From positions 10,780-74,779 of the forward strand of contig PSLA01000011.1 in the NCBI GenBank assembly GCA_040289295.1: a stretch of DNA of 64,000 bases, read 5' to 3'. The notes below the pieces were generated by a model. The model saw nothing but the letters and a program-made list of their open reading frames with translations. It ran no database searches and was not told where the DNA came from. A program made the translations under genes and the position numbers. Positions 52,306 through 60,643 of this stretch are shown here, one piece after another. This stretch comes from J051 sp040289295. GTDB lineage: Bacteria > Armatimonadota > Fimbriimonadia > Fimbriimonadales > ATM1. Numbering within the stretch: the first letter of the stretch is position 1; every line of letters starts with the position of its first letter.

Positions 52306-52931
52306 CACGCCGCCTCCTCTCGAAAGAACTGGTCGAGTTTCGTCTCAACGGTTGCGTCTATCACGCCGCCGTCGGTCTCGATCATCGTCGAGCCTCGCGA
52401 TAAGACGTCGTCTCCGACGATCTCAATGTTCTGGACGCCGGCACACGCCGCAAGAAGTTCGTTTTTCTTCTCTTCCAGCATCGGAAGGTCGAACGGGTTC
52501 ACCCGTATGCGGACGGTTGTGGCGTCTTTGGCGTAGCCCAGCGCCTCTCTGACGATGGGTGTGATGAGCTCCGGACGGGCTTCTATCTCGCTGGTGATGA
52601 CCTTTTTTGCGACCTCGCGGGCGAGACGCGCGAGTCCGTCCTCTGCCTTTTGGAACCACAGCTCGAGCCCTTGCTCGATACGCTGGACGAGCGCTCGGAG
52701 TTCGGACTCGAACGCTGCTATACGCGCCTGCTCGTTGCTCAACACGGTTTGAAGCCCTTGCCGAAAGCCTGCTTCGTATCCCTCGGAGTACCCGCCGCGG
52801 TGCATCGTCTGCCCGCCGAGCGTTTCGGAGCCCGCCACCGGGCGGCCAGTTGCGCCATGCTGCTTTAGAAACTCTTCAAAACTAAAGGCATGGACGCGAT
52901 CGCCCTGCTTGTACACCCTCTTAGACGACAA
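52305..52931 (-). CDS. fliH: Flagellar assembly protein FliH
   Basis: Regulator of FliI, about 208 residues from TTG 52931 (SSKRVYKQGDRVHAFSFEEFL), overlapping fliG by 11 bases. A longer frame starts at 53021 but would overlap fliG by 100 bases and adds a Ser/Arg-rich stretch unlike FliH. Gly-rich helical segment (YSEGYEAGFRQGLQTVLSNEQ), a helical middle and a C-terminal domain with VRIRVNPFDLPMLEEKKNELL as in FliH/YscL/V-ATPase E subunits. Followed immediately by fliI. Confidence 0.85.
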   Translation of the reverse strand: MSSKRVYKQGDRVHAFSFEEFLKQHGATGRPVAGSETLGGQTMHRGGYSEGYEAGFRQGLQTVLSNEQARIAAFESELRALVQRIEQGLELWFQKAEDGLARLAREVAKKVITSEIEARPELITPIVREALGYAKDATTVRIRVNPFDLPMLEEKKNELLAACAGVQNIEIVGDDVLSRGSTMIETDGGVIDATVETKLDQFFREEAA

Positions 52932-53931
52932 CCTCGTCCTCCCCTCGTCCGATGTTGATGTCTCCCTGTTCTTCGAGCCTTCGGATGACCGCGACGATAC
53001 GCTGCTGCGCTTCTTCGACAACGGACATCTTGACGGGACCCATAAACTCCATGTCCTCTTGCAGCATCGTGGCGGCGCGTTCGCTCATGTTGCTGAAGAT
53101 CTTCCGTTGGACCTCTTCGCTTGTGCCCTTTAGCGCGGTAGCAAGCTCCTTCATCTCAACTTCGCGGAGGATCTGCTGGACGGCGCGATCGTCGAGTGTG
53201 ACGATGTCCTCGAACACGAAGAGCATGTTCATGACCTCGGTGGCGAGTTCTGGATTCGACTCCTGAAGGGATTCGATGATCTTGCGCTCCGTTTGGCGGT
53301 CTACGTGGTTAAGCAGGTCAACCAAAGCCTTGACGCCTCCCACCTTGGCTAAGTCAGCTTGGGCAAAGCCGCTCACCTTACGCTCGAGGATCTCCTCGAC
53401 GCGCCGAATGACGTCCGGTGGCGTTCGATCCATGAGCGCGATGCGCTCTGCAACCTCGATTCGGGTGTCGGCAGGCAGTTTGCCCAGCAGTTGGGCAGCA
53501 AGTTGAGTCGGAAGGTAAGCAAGGACGAGCGCGATTGTCTGGGGGTGCTCGTCTTGGATGATCGTGATGAGCTGTGAAGGATCCGCTCGTCGAAGGAACT
53601 CGAACGGCGTGCGCTGCAGCGTCTGGCTCACGCGCTGAATCAGCGTCCTTGCCTTCTCATCGTCGAAGGCGTTTTCCAACAGCATGCGCGCATGCTCCAC
53701 GCCGCCCTCCGCGATGTAATCTTGCGTCAGAGCCATCTCGTGGAACTCTTCGATGACGCGGTTCCGCATGTCGGGTGTTACGCGGTCGAGGCGCGCGACT
53801 TCGAGGGTGAGTTGCTCCACGTGGTCGTCGTCCAGGAATCGGAGCACCTTGCCGCTCAGCTCCGGCCCAAGCACCATCAGCATGATGGCTGCCTTCCGGC
53901 GGTTGTTCAGCAGCGCTGTTTGGCTTCTCAC
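52921..53931 (-). CDS. fliG: Flagellar motor switch protein FliG
   Basis: 336-residue C-ring protein that couples stator to rotation. N-terminal FliF-binding domain (LLNNRRKAAIMLMVLGPELSGKVLRFLDDDHVEQLTLEVARLD), middle domain with EHPQTIALVLAYLP (the EHPQ motif contacting FliM), and C-terminal domain with DIVTLDDRAVQQILREVEMKELATALKG where the charged residues that meet the stator lie. Start GTG 53931, one base after the fliF stop. Confidence 0.96.
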   Translation of the reverse strand: MRSQTALLNNRRKAAIMLMVLGPELSGKVLRFLDDDHVEQLTLEVARLDRVTPDMRNRVIEEFHEMALTQDYIAEGGVEHARMLLENAFDDEKARTLIQRVSQTLQRTPFEFLRRADPSQLITIIQDEHPQTIALVLAYLPTQLAAQLLGKLPADTRIEVAERIALMDRTPPDVIRRVEEILERKVSGFAQADLAKVGGVKALVDLLNHVDRQTERKIIESLQESNPELATEVMNMLFVFEDIVTLDDRAVQQILREVEMKELATALKGTSEEVQRKIFSNMSERAATMLQEDMEFMGPVKMSVVEEAQQRIVAVIRRLEEQGDINIGRGEDEVVV

Positions 53932-55587
53932 TTAGTTCACCTCCTCCAGCAGCCAGCTCTTCACAAGCAGGGCAACGGACTCAGGCCGCTCGTCCGCGAG
54001 CAACAGGATCTGCGCAAGGTTTCGGTCGAACTTCTCAGGAATCGCCTCCACTTCCTGCGCCATCGAGCGGCGGATGTCTTCTGCGCGCTTCTTCGCTGCC
54101 TCGGAAAGTTGGCGCTCGCCCTTGGGGTGAGCGGGCTCCGCGTGCGTGGTTGCGGTCTCGACGGCTGGCGCAAGCGCCTGCGGCTGAGGAGCGACCCCTG
54201 CGCCGCGCCCTCCACCGACGGCTGCAGCAGTCAGCAGCACGTCTGCATTCGTCTTCGCCGCCTTGCCCACCGCTTTGATGACGAGGAAGCCGACAACGAC
54301 GAGCGCAAGCACAGGGACGAGCGAGATGATCTGCTGCATCATCGCTTGCGACTTTGCAGCCGCCATTGCCTTAGCTGCCTCCTCTCCCGCTGTTGTGTCG
54401 AACGGGACTGTCGCGACCTTCACCTGAAAGTTCTCGTCTTGTCCCGTCGCCCCAATCAGAGTGCGGGCGTGCTCTTCGATCGCTTGGCGAGCGCTCGCAG
54501 CCGCTTCGTCCAGCGTAATGCTTACCCTCGCTGCAACCACCTTCCCGGGCGCAACGTTCGTTTCACTTCGCGTTACTTCCACGCCGTAGTTCTTCGTCTC
54601 TTGCGCGCTGCCGTACTCCCGACCTCCCCCCGAGGGATTGGGCTGACGTGCAGTCGTCGTCCTGCCGCCTTCCGCACCAGTCGAAACCGCCGAAATCGCG
54701 TCGTTCCCCATCAACTCGCGAACGGCAGACTCGGAAATTGGCTGCGGCAAACCCTTCTCCGAGGTCCGTGAGACATCTTGGCGGTCGAAATTCATCTCGA
54801 CCTCGACGCTGACGACCGCCTTGCCGGGACCGGCTACCCGCGCGATCATCTGCTCAAGGTCTCGCCGATATCGTTCGGCTTGAGCCAACTCCGCCTGTCG
54901 CTTACGAGACGCAATGGCAGTAACACCTTGCTCCCCCTTCCCATCCCACAACACTTCCCCTTTCGTGTTCGTTACCTGGATGTTCCGCGCGGAAAGGTTC
55001 CGAACACCGCCCGTCAAAACCGCCACCACCGCCTCAGCTACCGCACTACCGTCAGCACCAGGCCTAAGCTGTAGCATTACGCTCGCGCTTGGCTCGGATC
55101 GTTCTCCCACGAACGGTGAATTCTCACCAGGTGCAATGTGAACCTGCGCTGAAAGCACAGCTTCCATGTACTCTATCGTCTCACGCATCGAGGCCTCTAA
55201 CGCTAATCGAATCTTTTCATCTTGCAAAGACTGAGGATCGGTGAAGCTCAGGTCGTTTAGCCACATCATCCCAGCCGACCCTGCCGACGGAATGCCCTCC
55301 ATCGCAAGCATCGCCCGCGTTTCCGCAAGCCGGTTGCTTGCCACGTAGATTGAGCCATCCGTTCGCTGCTCATACGGGATCTTCCTTTCTTGCAACTTCT
55401 GAATCACCCGCCCCTGCTCCGAGGCATCCAAACGAGGAAAAAGCATGTCCATGCTGGGCTTACTCGAGAGGTAAAAGATGCCGAACAGCAGCGCCGCAAG
55501 GAGACCGCCGCCCACGAGCGTAACCGTTTTGGTCGTACGGTCCGCCGTCTCCCACCAAGTTCTCAGTTTGAGCAGTGTGCCACCCAT
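53932..55587 (-). CDS. fliF: Flagellar MS-ring protein FliF
   Basis: 551 residues. First TM helix (TVTLVGGGLLAALLFGIFYL), ring-building motif domains (LFPRLDASEQGRVIQKLQERKIPYEQ, AETRAMLAMEGIPSAGSAG, ALEASMRETIEYMEAVLSAQVHIA), second TM (IISLVPVLALVVVGFLVI) and a cytoplasmic C-terminus that binds FliG (FDRNLAQILLLADERPESVALLVKSWL). The 107-bp spacer between fliE and fliF carries a GC-rich hairpin. Confidence 0.95.
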   Translation of the reverse strand: MGGTLLKLRTWWETADRTTKTVTLVGGGLLAALLFGIFYLSSKPSMDMLFPRLDASEQGRVIQKLQERKIPYEQRTDGSIYVASNRLAETRAMLAMEGIPSAGSAGMMWLNDLSFTDPQSLQDEKIRLALEASMRETIEYMEAVLSAQVHIAPGENSPFVGERSEPSASVMLQLRPGADGSAVAEAVVAVLTGGVRNLSARNIQVTNTKGEVLWDGKGEQGVTAIASRKRQAELAQAERYRRDLEQMIARVAGPGKAVVSVEVEMNFDRQDVSRTSEKGLPQPISESAVRELMGNDAISAVSTGAEGGRTTTARQPNPSGGGREYGSAQETKNYGVEVTRSETNVAPGKVVAARVSITLDEAAASARQAIEEHARTLIGATGQDENFQVKVATVPFDTTAGEEAAKAMAAAKSQAMMQQIISLVPVLALVVVGFLVIKAVGKAAKTNADVLLTAAAVGGGRGAGVAPQPQALAPAVETATTHAEPAHPKGERQLSEAAKKRAEDIRRSMAQEVEAIPEKFDRNLAQILLLADERPESVALLVKSWLLEEVN

Positions 55588-55637
55588 AGTCGCTTCCGGA
55601 GACGCTATCGGGTCTCAACGCGTGGCATGCGCGTCCC

Positions 55638-55668
55638 ACCCCTTCGCCCTCCGGCAGAGGCTAGGGGT
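55638..55668 (-). repeat. GC-rich imperfect hairpin in the fliE-fliF spacer
   Basis: ACCCCT (55638-55643) and CCTC (55648-55651) pair with GAGG (55657-55660) and AGGGGT (55663-55668). Followed by TGAGGG and a second GGTGAGGG at 55686-55693. The wording resembles intergenic repeats of the type CCTCACCCCTAGCCCCTC found in many bacterial genomes, but only one copy occurs here. It may act as an RNA hairpin between fliE and fliF. Confidence 0.45.
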
Positions 55669-55694
55669 GAGGGCTTCTTCCCCCCGGTGAGGGT

Positions 55695-55985
55695 CTAGAT
55701 TTGCATCTGCTCGATCTGCTTGTAGGCTTCGAGGAGTTTGTTCCTCACCTGCATCGTCAGTTCGAGCGAAACGGAAGCCCGCTCCATCGCGAACACCAAT
55801 TCGTGGAGTTCGACGTTGCGACCCGCCATGAAGTCTCTCTGAACCTGCCCAGATTCAACCTGGGCTTGGTTCACTTCCTTCAGGGCGTCCGTCAGCATCC
55901 GGCCAAAGTCGTCGCCGTTGTCGGTGCTTCGAGTCACCTCAGGCTTCGTTGCCGGCTGAAGCGGGGTGATGGATTCGATCCGCAT
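55695..55985 (-). CDS. fliE: Flagellar hook-basal body protein FliE
   Basis: 96 residues with the FliE pattern: DFGRMLTDALKEVNQAQVESGQVQRDFMAGRNVELHELVFAMERASVSLELTMQVRNKLLEAYKQIEQMQI. It sits between MS ring and rod. Starts 11 bases after the flgC stop. Normal length and gene order flgB-flgC-fliE. Confidence 0.95.
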   Translation of the reverse strand: MRIESITPLQPATKPEVTRSTDNGDDFGRMLTDALKEVNQAQVESGQVQRDFMAGRNVELHELVFAMERASVSLELTMQVRNKLLEAYKQIEQMQI

Positions 55986-55996
55986 GGCTCTACTCG

Positions 55997-56386
55997 TCAG
56001 ACTGCGCCGATTTCGAGCGTGCTACGTAGCATCGCCCGCGTCATGTTAAAGGCGGCGACGTTCGCTTCGTAAGCTCTCGCTGCCGAGATCATGCTCACCA
56101 TCTCTTCAATGGGATCGACGTTGCTGTACTGAACGATGCCGTCCACGGCGTACGGGTTGCCGGGCTCGTACTGCTCTCGGAAAGGCGACATGTCGTCAAT
56201 CGTGCCGCGCACCCGAACAGTACCGTCCGGACCAGCTTCTAACGCGACCTCCTTCCGACGATACGGTGGAGTGTCCCCCATCCGCATCGTACTCGCGTTC
56301 GCAAGGTTCACCGAAATCACATCCATTCGATAGCGCTCTGCGTGCATACCGCTGGCGCTAACGCGGAAAGCTCCAAGTAGGCTCAC
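55997..56386 (-). CDS. flgC: Flagellar basal-body rod protein FlgC
   Basis: 129 residues. N-terminal rod motif (LLGAFRVSASGMHAERYRMDVISVNLANASTM) and C-terminal segment (EMVSMISAARAYEANVAAFNMTRAMLRSTLEIG) typical of axial proteins. Its ATG shares one base with the flgB stop region (both at 56386). Confidence 0.95.
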   Translation of the reverse strand: MSLLGAFRVSASGMHAERYRMDVISVNLANASTMRMGDTPPYRRKEVALEAGPDGTVRVRGTIDDMSPFREQYEPGNPYAVDGIVQYSNVDPIEEMVSMISAARAYEANVAAFNMTRAMLRSTLEIGAV

Positions 56387-56856
56387 TATCTACCCTCCCG
56401 TATCACGGATTTCAATCCCTGGAAATACCTTCTCGCCATCATCGCCACCGCGTCGTACTGCAGCTGCGTCTCGGCGAGAGCTGTCACTTCTCGCTCCATG
56501 TTGACCTCCCCGCCGTCGATCTCGACGGCGCCTGGGCCGGGCGCCTTGATCGAGGCTCGGGGTACGGCGCCAAGGTCGAGGTGGCGTGGGCTCGTTCGTC
56601 GAAGCGACGACCAGCGTGCGATCCCACTCACTTCAGAAACACGAAGGTGCTCCAGGGAGCGCGAGCGTCTCGCGAGCATAGCAGCCGACTCCGCGTCCGC
56701 AAGCGCGAGCCGAAAGTCCATGTCCTGCCTCTGATAGCCGGGCGTGTTCACGTTCGCAAGGTTCGCAGTGAGCACCTGCTGTCTTCGGGCAGCCAAGCCG
56801 AGAGCCTGCTCATACAGGTCAGCTGGGTCGCCGAAAAGCGCCTTCAGTATCTGCAT
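56386..56856 (-). CDS. flgB: Flagellar basal-body rod protein FlgB with a repeat-encoded insert
   Basis: 156 residues, about 20-25 longer than common FlgB. N-terminus ALGLAARRQQVLTANLANVNTPGYQRQDMDFRLAL and C-terminus VNMEREVTALAETQLQYDAVAMMARRYFQGLKSVIREGR are canonical. Between them, AMLARRSRSLEHLRV is encoded by a copy of the dispersed GC-rich repeat (56652-56678) read in frame. AAAGGAGATG precedes the ATG. First gene of the flagellar operon. Confidence 0.95.
   Translation of the reverse strand: MQILKALFGDPADLYEQALGLAARRQQVLTANLANVNTPGYQRQDMDFRLALADAESAAMLARRSRSLEHLRVSEVSGIARWSSLRRTSPRHLDLGAVPRASIKAPGPGAVEIDGGEVNMEREVTALAETQLQYDAVAMMARRYFQGLKSVIREGR
56652..56678 (+). repeat. Dispersed 27-bp repeat inside flgB coding sequence
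   Basis: Reads CCAGGGAGCGCGAGCGTCTC then GCGAGCA on the + strand, one mismatch to the reverse complement of 50935-50961. It is in the opposite orientation to the other flagellar-operon copies. Translated on the minus strand as MLARRSRSLE. Confidence 0.85.
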
Positions 56857-56993
56857 CGTTCATCTCCTTTGCCTTTCCCTGGCACACCGAGCGGCCTCGT
56901 GCCGCCCGAGCCGCCCGCGAGGCGCAGTACGGCTCACTTGGAAGTATCGGCGAGCAGCCCTCGACTCCTCAGCCCGGAAGCGAGCAAGTCGGT

Positions 56994-56999
56994 TATAAT
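56994..56999 (+). promoter_or_regulatory. TATAAT -10 box upstream of greA
   Basis: Perfect TATAAT 58 bases before the greA ATG; predicted start near 57006, giving a leader of about 52 bases that contains a 6-bp hairpin TCGGGG-cact-CCCCGA at 57015-57030. No good -35 found. It is in the 201-bp divergent space with flgB. Confidence 0.5.
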
Positions 57000-57057
57000 G
57001 CGCGGCTCGAAACCTCGGGGCACTCCCCGACGTAATCCACTTCTATCGAGCGTACCA

Positions 57058-57573
57058 ATGTCCAGCCACGAACCAACCGAAGAGACTATCTGGCTGACGC
57101 CGGAGGGCTATGAGCAACTCCAGAAGGAGTTGAAATTCTTGAGCACAAGCCGCAGGCAGGAGATTGCCGAACGGATCCGCGAGAGTAAGGAACATGGCGA
57201 ATTCGCAGATGACAACACTGAACTCGAGGAAGCAAAGAGGGAACAAAGTATCGTCGAGAACAGAATCATCGAACTGAAGGCGATCCTCGCAGCAGCCGAA
57301 GTGCTTGCGCCTTCCGACGTGCCCCTCCGAACGGCCGCCATCGGCTCTCTTGTTTCACTGCGCAACAAGAGAGCAAAGACGGAGTTCACCATTTTGCTCG
57401 TGAGCAGCGTAGAAGCGGACCCTGACAACGGTAAGATTTCGTCCGCCTCACCGCTTGGCGCCGCCCTGCTTGGCGCGAAAAAGGGCGATGTGGTGCGCGT
57501 CGAGGCGCCAGGAGGCACCACGAGCTACGAAGTCCTCAAGGTTAGTCGCGGTATCAAAAAGAAAAAGAAATGA
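57058..57573 (+). CDS. greA: Transcription elongation factor GreA
   Basis: Rescues backtracked RNA polymerase by stimulating transcript cleavage. 171 residues: N-terminal antiparallel coiled coil (LTPEGYEQLQKELKFLSTSRRQEIAERIRESKEHGEFADDNTELEEAKREQSIVENRI) with the tip acidic residues DDN-E, then the FKBP-like C-terminal domain (SPLGAALLGAKKGDVVRVEAPGGTTSYEVLKV). It has a Lys tail (RGIKKKKK). Overlaps lysS by four bases. Confidence 0.95.
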   Translation: MSSHEPTEETIWLTPEGYEQLQKELKFLSTSRRQEIAERIRESKEHGEFADDNTELEEAKREQSIVENRIIELKAILAAAEVLAPSDVPLRTAAIGSLVSLRNKRAKTEFTILLVSSVEADPDNGKISSASPLGAALLGAKKGDVVRVEAPGGTTSYEVLKVSRGIKKKKK

Positions 57574-59031
57574 GCCACGACGATTCGTCTCGGAGCGTCC
57601 GTCTCGCGAAACTCCAAGCACTCCGCGACGCGGGGCACGACCCATACACCGTCGAGGCGTGGCCAACCACCCACTCAGCGAGTGAAATCGTCCGAGATTT
57701 CGAGGCGCTCGAACGTCAAGACGTGTCGTTCGCGGGGCGCATCACCGCGATCCGCGTGATGGGGAAGGCGGCGTTCGCTGACCTGTGGCGCTCCGGCGAA
57801 CGGATTCAAGTTTACGTGCGCAAGGACGACGTCGGCGACGCCCTGTGGGAGGTGTTCCGAGAAACCGACATCGGCGACATCGTCGGCGTGCACGGGTTCG
57901 TGTTCAAAACGAAGACGGGAGAGGTTTCCATCCACGTGAGCGACCTCCGCGTTCTCGCCAAGTGCCTCCACGTGCTCCCCATTGGAAAAGAGAAGGAGGG
58001 CGAGCGGTGGTACGGCCTTTCCGATGTTGAGGAGCGGTACCGCCGGCGCTACCTCGACCTCCTCGCCAACCCCCAGAGTCGAGATTTTTTCCTTAAGCGC
58101 TCCGCCATATTCTCCGCCACCCGCCGCTTCCTCGATGCCCGGGGGTTCATCGAAGTCGAAACTCCCGTTCTGCAAACCGAGGCCGGTGGGGCGGCCGCAC
58201 GACCGTTCCACACCTTCCATAACGCCCTCGAACTTGAACTCAAACTTCGCATCTCACTTGAACTTCATCTCAAGAGGCTTATCGTCGGAGGCTTCGACAA
58301 GGTATACGAAATCGGCCGCGTGTTCCGCAACGAAGGCATCAGCACGCGACACAACCCCGAATTCACCCTCCTGGAACTATACCAAGCGTACGCCAACATG
58401 GAGGACATTCAGGAACTCGTTGAAAACCTTTGCCGTGTGATCGCCAAAGAGGTCTTTTGCAGCGACAAACTTACGGTGGACGGCGTAACGCTCGACTTCA
58501 GCAAGCCGTGGATGAGGATTGACCTCCTCGACGCCATCGAAAAGTACGCCGCCGTAAAGCCGAGCGAACTCGAGACGCTCGAGACGGCGAAGGCTGCCAT
58601 GAAGCGCGTCGGACTCGACCCCGAAGGGGAGGACTCCTTGGGCAGCATCATCGAAAAATTGCTCGAACGCTTCGTGGAGCCACAACTCCAGGAACCCACG
58701 TTCGTCGAGAACTACCCCATTGAAACGTCGCCCCTGGCGAAGAAGCACCCAACGAGACCAGGGCTGACACGGCGCTTCGAAGGCTACATCCGGGGGCGCG
58801 AGGTGTGCAACGCATTCAGCGAACTGAACGACCCACTTGACCAGCGCGAGCGTATGGAGCGCCAGGCCACGCTGCTCGCGCAGGGCAACCTCGAGGCGAA
58901 CCCGCTCGATGAGGACTTCCTCTATGCGCTGGAGGTGGGCATGCCCCCAACCGGCGGGCTTGGCATCGGGATGGACAGGCTTGTCATGCTACTGACGGGT
59001 GCGGACAGCATCCGCGACGTCATCCTCTTCC
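57570..59031 (+). CDS. lysS: Lysyl-tRNA synthetase, class II, cut at the 3' end by a scaffold gap
   Basis: 487 residues present. N-terminal OB fold (VSFAGRITAIRVMGKAAFADL), class II catalytic core with motif 1 (VETPVLQTEAGGAAARPF), motif 2 (FRNEGISTRHNPEFTLLELYQAYA) and motif 3 (GMPPTGGLGIGMDRLVMLL), ending at ADSIRDVILF. The enzyme normally ends within a few more residues (PxMR-like end), so only the last few codons are lost in the N run. Overlaps greA (ATGA). A 53-bp stretch (57789-57841) recurs inverted after the gap. Confidence 0.95.
57789..57841 (+). repeat. 53-bp segment duplicated in inverted orientation after the gap (lysS copy)
   Basis: This part of the lysS OB-fold coding region is the exact reverse complement of 59175-59227. 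It is the native copy, because it fits the LysRS reading frame. The partner lies 43 bases from the N run. Confidence 0.9.
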
Positions 59032-59132
59032 NNNNNNNNNNNNNNNNNNNNNNNNNNNNNNNNNNNNNNNNNNNNNNNNNNNNNNNNNNNNNNNNNNNNN
59101 NNNNNNNNNNNNNNNNNNNNNNNNNNNNNNNN
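59032..59132. other. Assembly gap (101 N)
   Basis: Run of 101 N joining two contigs. It removes the 3' end of lysS and anything between it and the redoxin-like gene. True gap size unknown. Confidence 0.99.
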
Positions 59133-59160
59133 CTGCCAACCTACGGCCAGCCGCCTATTC

Positions 59161-60156
59161 TCAGTTGGTCACGTGCGTCGCCGACGTCGTCCTTGCGCAC
59201 GTAAACTTGAATCCGTTCGCCGGAGCGTCGCGATACAGAACCAATCGGGTGCCAAACGGCCGCGCGTACGCCACCGCCGGAGCGACCCCGACTGCCAGCG
59301 CCTCGATCGCGCTGCGCAGATAGGGGCGCGTGTCGGCGTCACCGTAGGTGCTGCTGTCAATCGCCCCTGAAAAAACGACTTTGCCCTCGGTGTTTAGCAG
59401 GAACGCCGTCGGCGCGACGCGCGCTCGGAACAGGTCAGCCAGAACGCCACCCTCGTCCCGGAGGCACGGGAAGGGGAACCGCGCGCGAGTGGCGTACTCC
59501 CGGATGAACTCGTCCGTCTCATCCGCCTCGCTGAAGAGGCCAACCGTTGCGACACCATGCGCCTCGGCTGCCTGCGCCACCGAAAGAATCCGCTCGGAAT
59601 AAAGATCCACGACGCCGCTGCGCGTCGAGAGAAAGAGCAAAAGCAGCGGCTTCCCCCGGGGCACCGTCTCCGGCAGGAGCGCGAGAGGGGCTTCCTCACC
59701 GGGCCTCAAGCCATCCGATGCGAACCAGGCGGCGACGCCGTCCGGCAGCGCCTCCAAACTGAACTCGCGCCAGGAGCGTATCACCTTGCCGGACTGGTTT
59801 ACGAGGAGGGCGACGCGCTCACCGGGAAACGACTCGGTTAGCGGCTCGGCAGCGCCCATCGAGTAGAGAACGGGCGGGACGGCGTGCTCGGAAACTCGCG
59901 AGCGCAGGCGCGAGACTTCATCCCTCGAAACGACCGCCACCGAAAGCGGCATCCCCCGCGCGTCTATGCGAGAAAGCCTTACGGCAAGGCGCTCCCCTTC
60001 GGGCGGCAGAGGAGCGCGCCACAGGACGATCATTTGATACACCCCTCGTCGCGCCGCAAGATCCACTCGCTCGCCCGTGTGGCTGTGCACCGGGAGACCG
60101 GCGAGAGGCGACCCGACCTGGAGCGATGCCATCAGTAGCGTGAGCACCGACGACAT
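59161..60156 (-). CDS. Secreted redoxin-like protein lacking active-site cysteines; 3' end suspect
   Basis: 331 residues from ATG 60156. Signal peptide-like start (MSSVLTLLMASLQVGSPLAG), a first thioredoxin-fold-like region (GERVDLAARRGVYQMIVLWRAPLPPEGERLAVRL) and a second one like AhpC/TSA redoxins (LLLLFLSTRSGVVDLYSERIL...FPFPCLRDEGGVLADLFRARVAPTAFLLNTEGKVVFSGAID). Where redoxins have Cys in CPxxxxY, this reads STRSGVVDLY, so no peroxidatic Cys. The last codons (after LVLYRD) fall in the 53-bp inverted lysS copy, so the genuine C-terminus is unknown. Divergent from moaC, 28 bases apart. Confidence 0.7.
   Translation of the reverse strand: MSSVLTLLMASLQVGSPLAGLPVHSHTGERVDLAARRGVYQMIVLWRAPLPPEGERLAVRLSRIDARGMPLSVAVVSRDEVSRLRSRVSEHAVPPVLYSMGAAEPLTESFPGERVALLVNQSGKVIRSWREFSLEALPDGVAAWFASDGLRPGEEAPLALLPETVPRGKPLLLLFLSTRSGVVDLYSERILSVAQAAEAHGVATVGLFSEADETDEFIREYATRARFPFPCLRDEGGVLADLFRARVAPTAFLLNTEGKVVFSGAIDSSTYGDADTRPYLRSAIEALAVGVAPAVAYARPFGTRLVLYRDAPANGFKFTCARTTSATHVTN
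59175..59227 (-). repeat. 53-bp inverted copy of lysS sequence beside the gap
   Basis: Exact reverse complement of 57789-57841, starting 43 bases from the N run. It supplies the C-terminal codons of the redoxin-like gene in a frame unrelated to lysS. Probably a chimeric contig end rather than a biological duplication. Confidence 0.9.
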
Positions 60157-60184
60157 TCTACAACCCAACAGGTACCCTTTGCAC

Positions 60185-60643
60185 GTGGACGAACTCTCGC
60201 ATTTCGACAGGGAAGGTAACGCGCGGATGGTGGATGTGTCAGGAAAGCAACCAACCGACCGCACGGCTACCGCCGAGGGGTTCCTTCGGCTCTCGCCGGA
60301 GCACCTCGGGGCGTTGGACGCCTTGCCGAAGGGCGACCCGTTCACGGTCGCCAAAGTGGGCGCCATCCTCGCCGCCAAGAAGACGGACGAACTCATACCG
60401 CTATGCCATACGCTGCCCTTGTCGCACATTGACGTAACCTTCGCACTCGCAGACGACGGAGTGTCGATTCGAGCCTCTGCCAAGACCGATGCCCGGACGG
60501 GCGTCGAGATGGAGGCGCTCACCGCCGTTAGCGCTGCCGCTCTAATTCTTTATGATATGCTAAAGGCGATCGGCTCGAACATGGTCATCGAGTCGGTGCG
60601 ACTTATCGAGAAGACTGGAGGGAAGCGCGACTGGCGGGCTTGA
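60185..60643 (+). CDS. moaC: Cyclic pyranopterin monophosphate synthase MoaC
   Basis: Molybdenum cofactor step 1 with MoaA. 152 residues from GTG 60185; the MoaC N-terminus (DELSHFDREGNARMVDVSGK) fits this start. Conserved AKVGAILAAKKTDELIPLCHTLPLSHIDVTF, and AKTDARTGVEMEALTAVSAAALILYDMLKAI with catalytic Lys near the C-terminus. A longer frame upstream would run into the divergent gene. Overlaps the next gene by four bases (TTGA). No moaA, moaD or moaE here. Confidence 0.93.
   Translation: MDELSHFDREGNARMVDVSGKQPTDRTATAEGFLRLSPEHLGALDALPKGDPFTVAKVGAILAAKKTDELIPLCHTLPLSHIDVTFALADDGVSIRASAKTDARTGVEMEALTAVSAAALILYDMLKAIGSNMVIESVRLIEKTGGKRDWRA

Noticed and set aside
52932..53021. Longer N-terminus of fliH starting at 53021
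   Set aside because: Would overlap fliG by 100 bases and adds a Ser/Arg-rich stretch unlike FliH; TTG 52931 gives the usual start.
56944..56951. GCCGATAC on the minus strand upstream of flgB, like the sigma-28 -10 GCCGATAA
   Set aside because: No TAAA-type -35 at the right distance; one motif alone is too weak to call a FliA promoter.
60171..60184. TACCCT as a leaderless -10 for moaC
   Set aside because: Only 3 of 6 bases match TATAAT.
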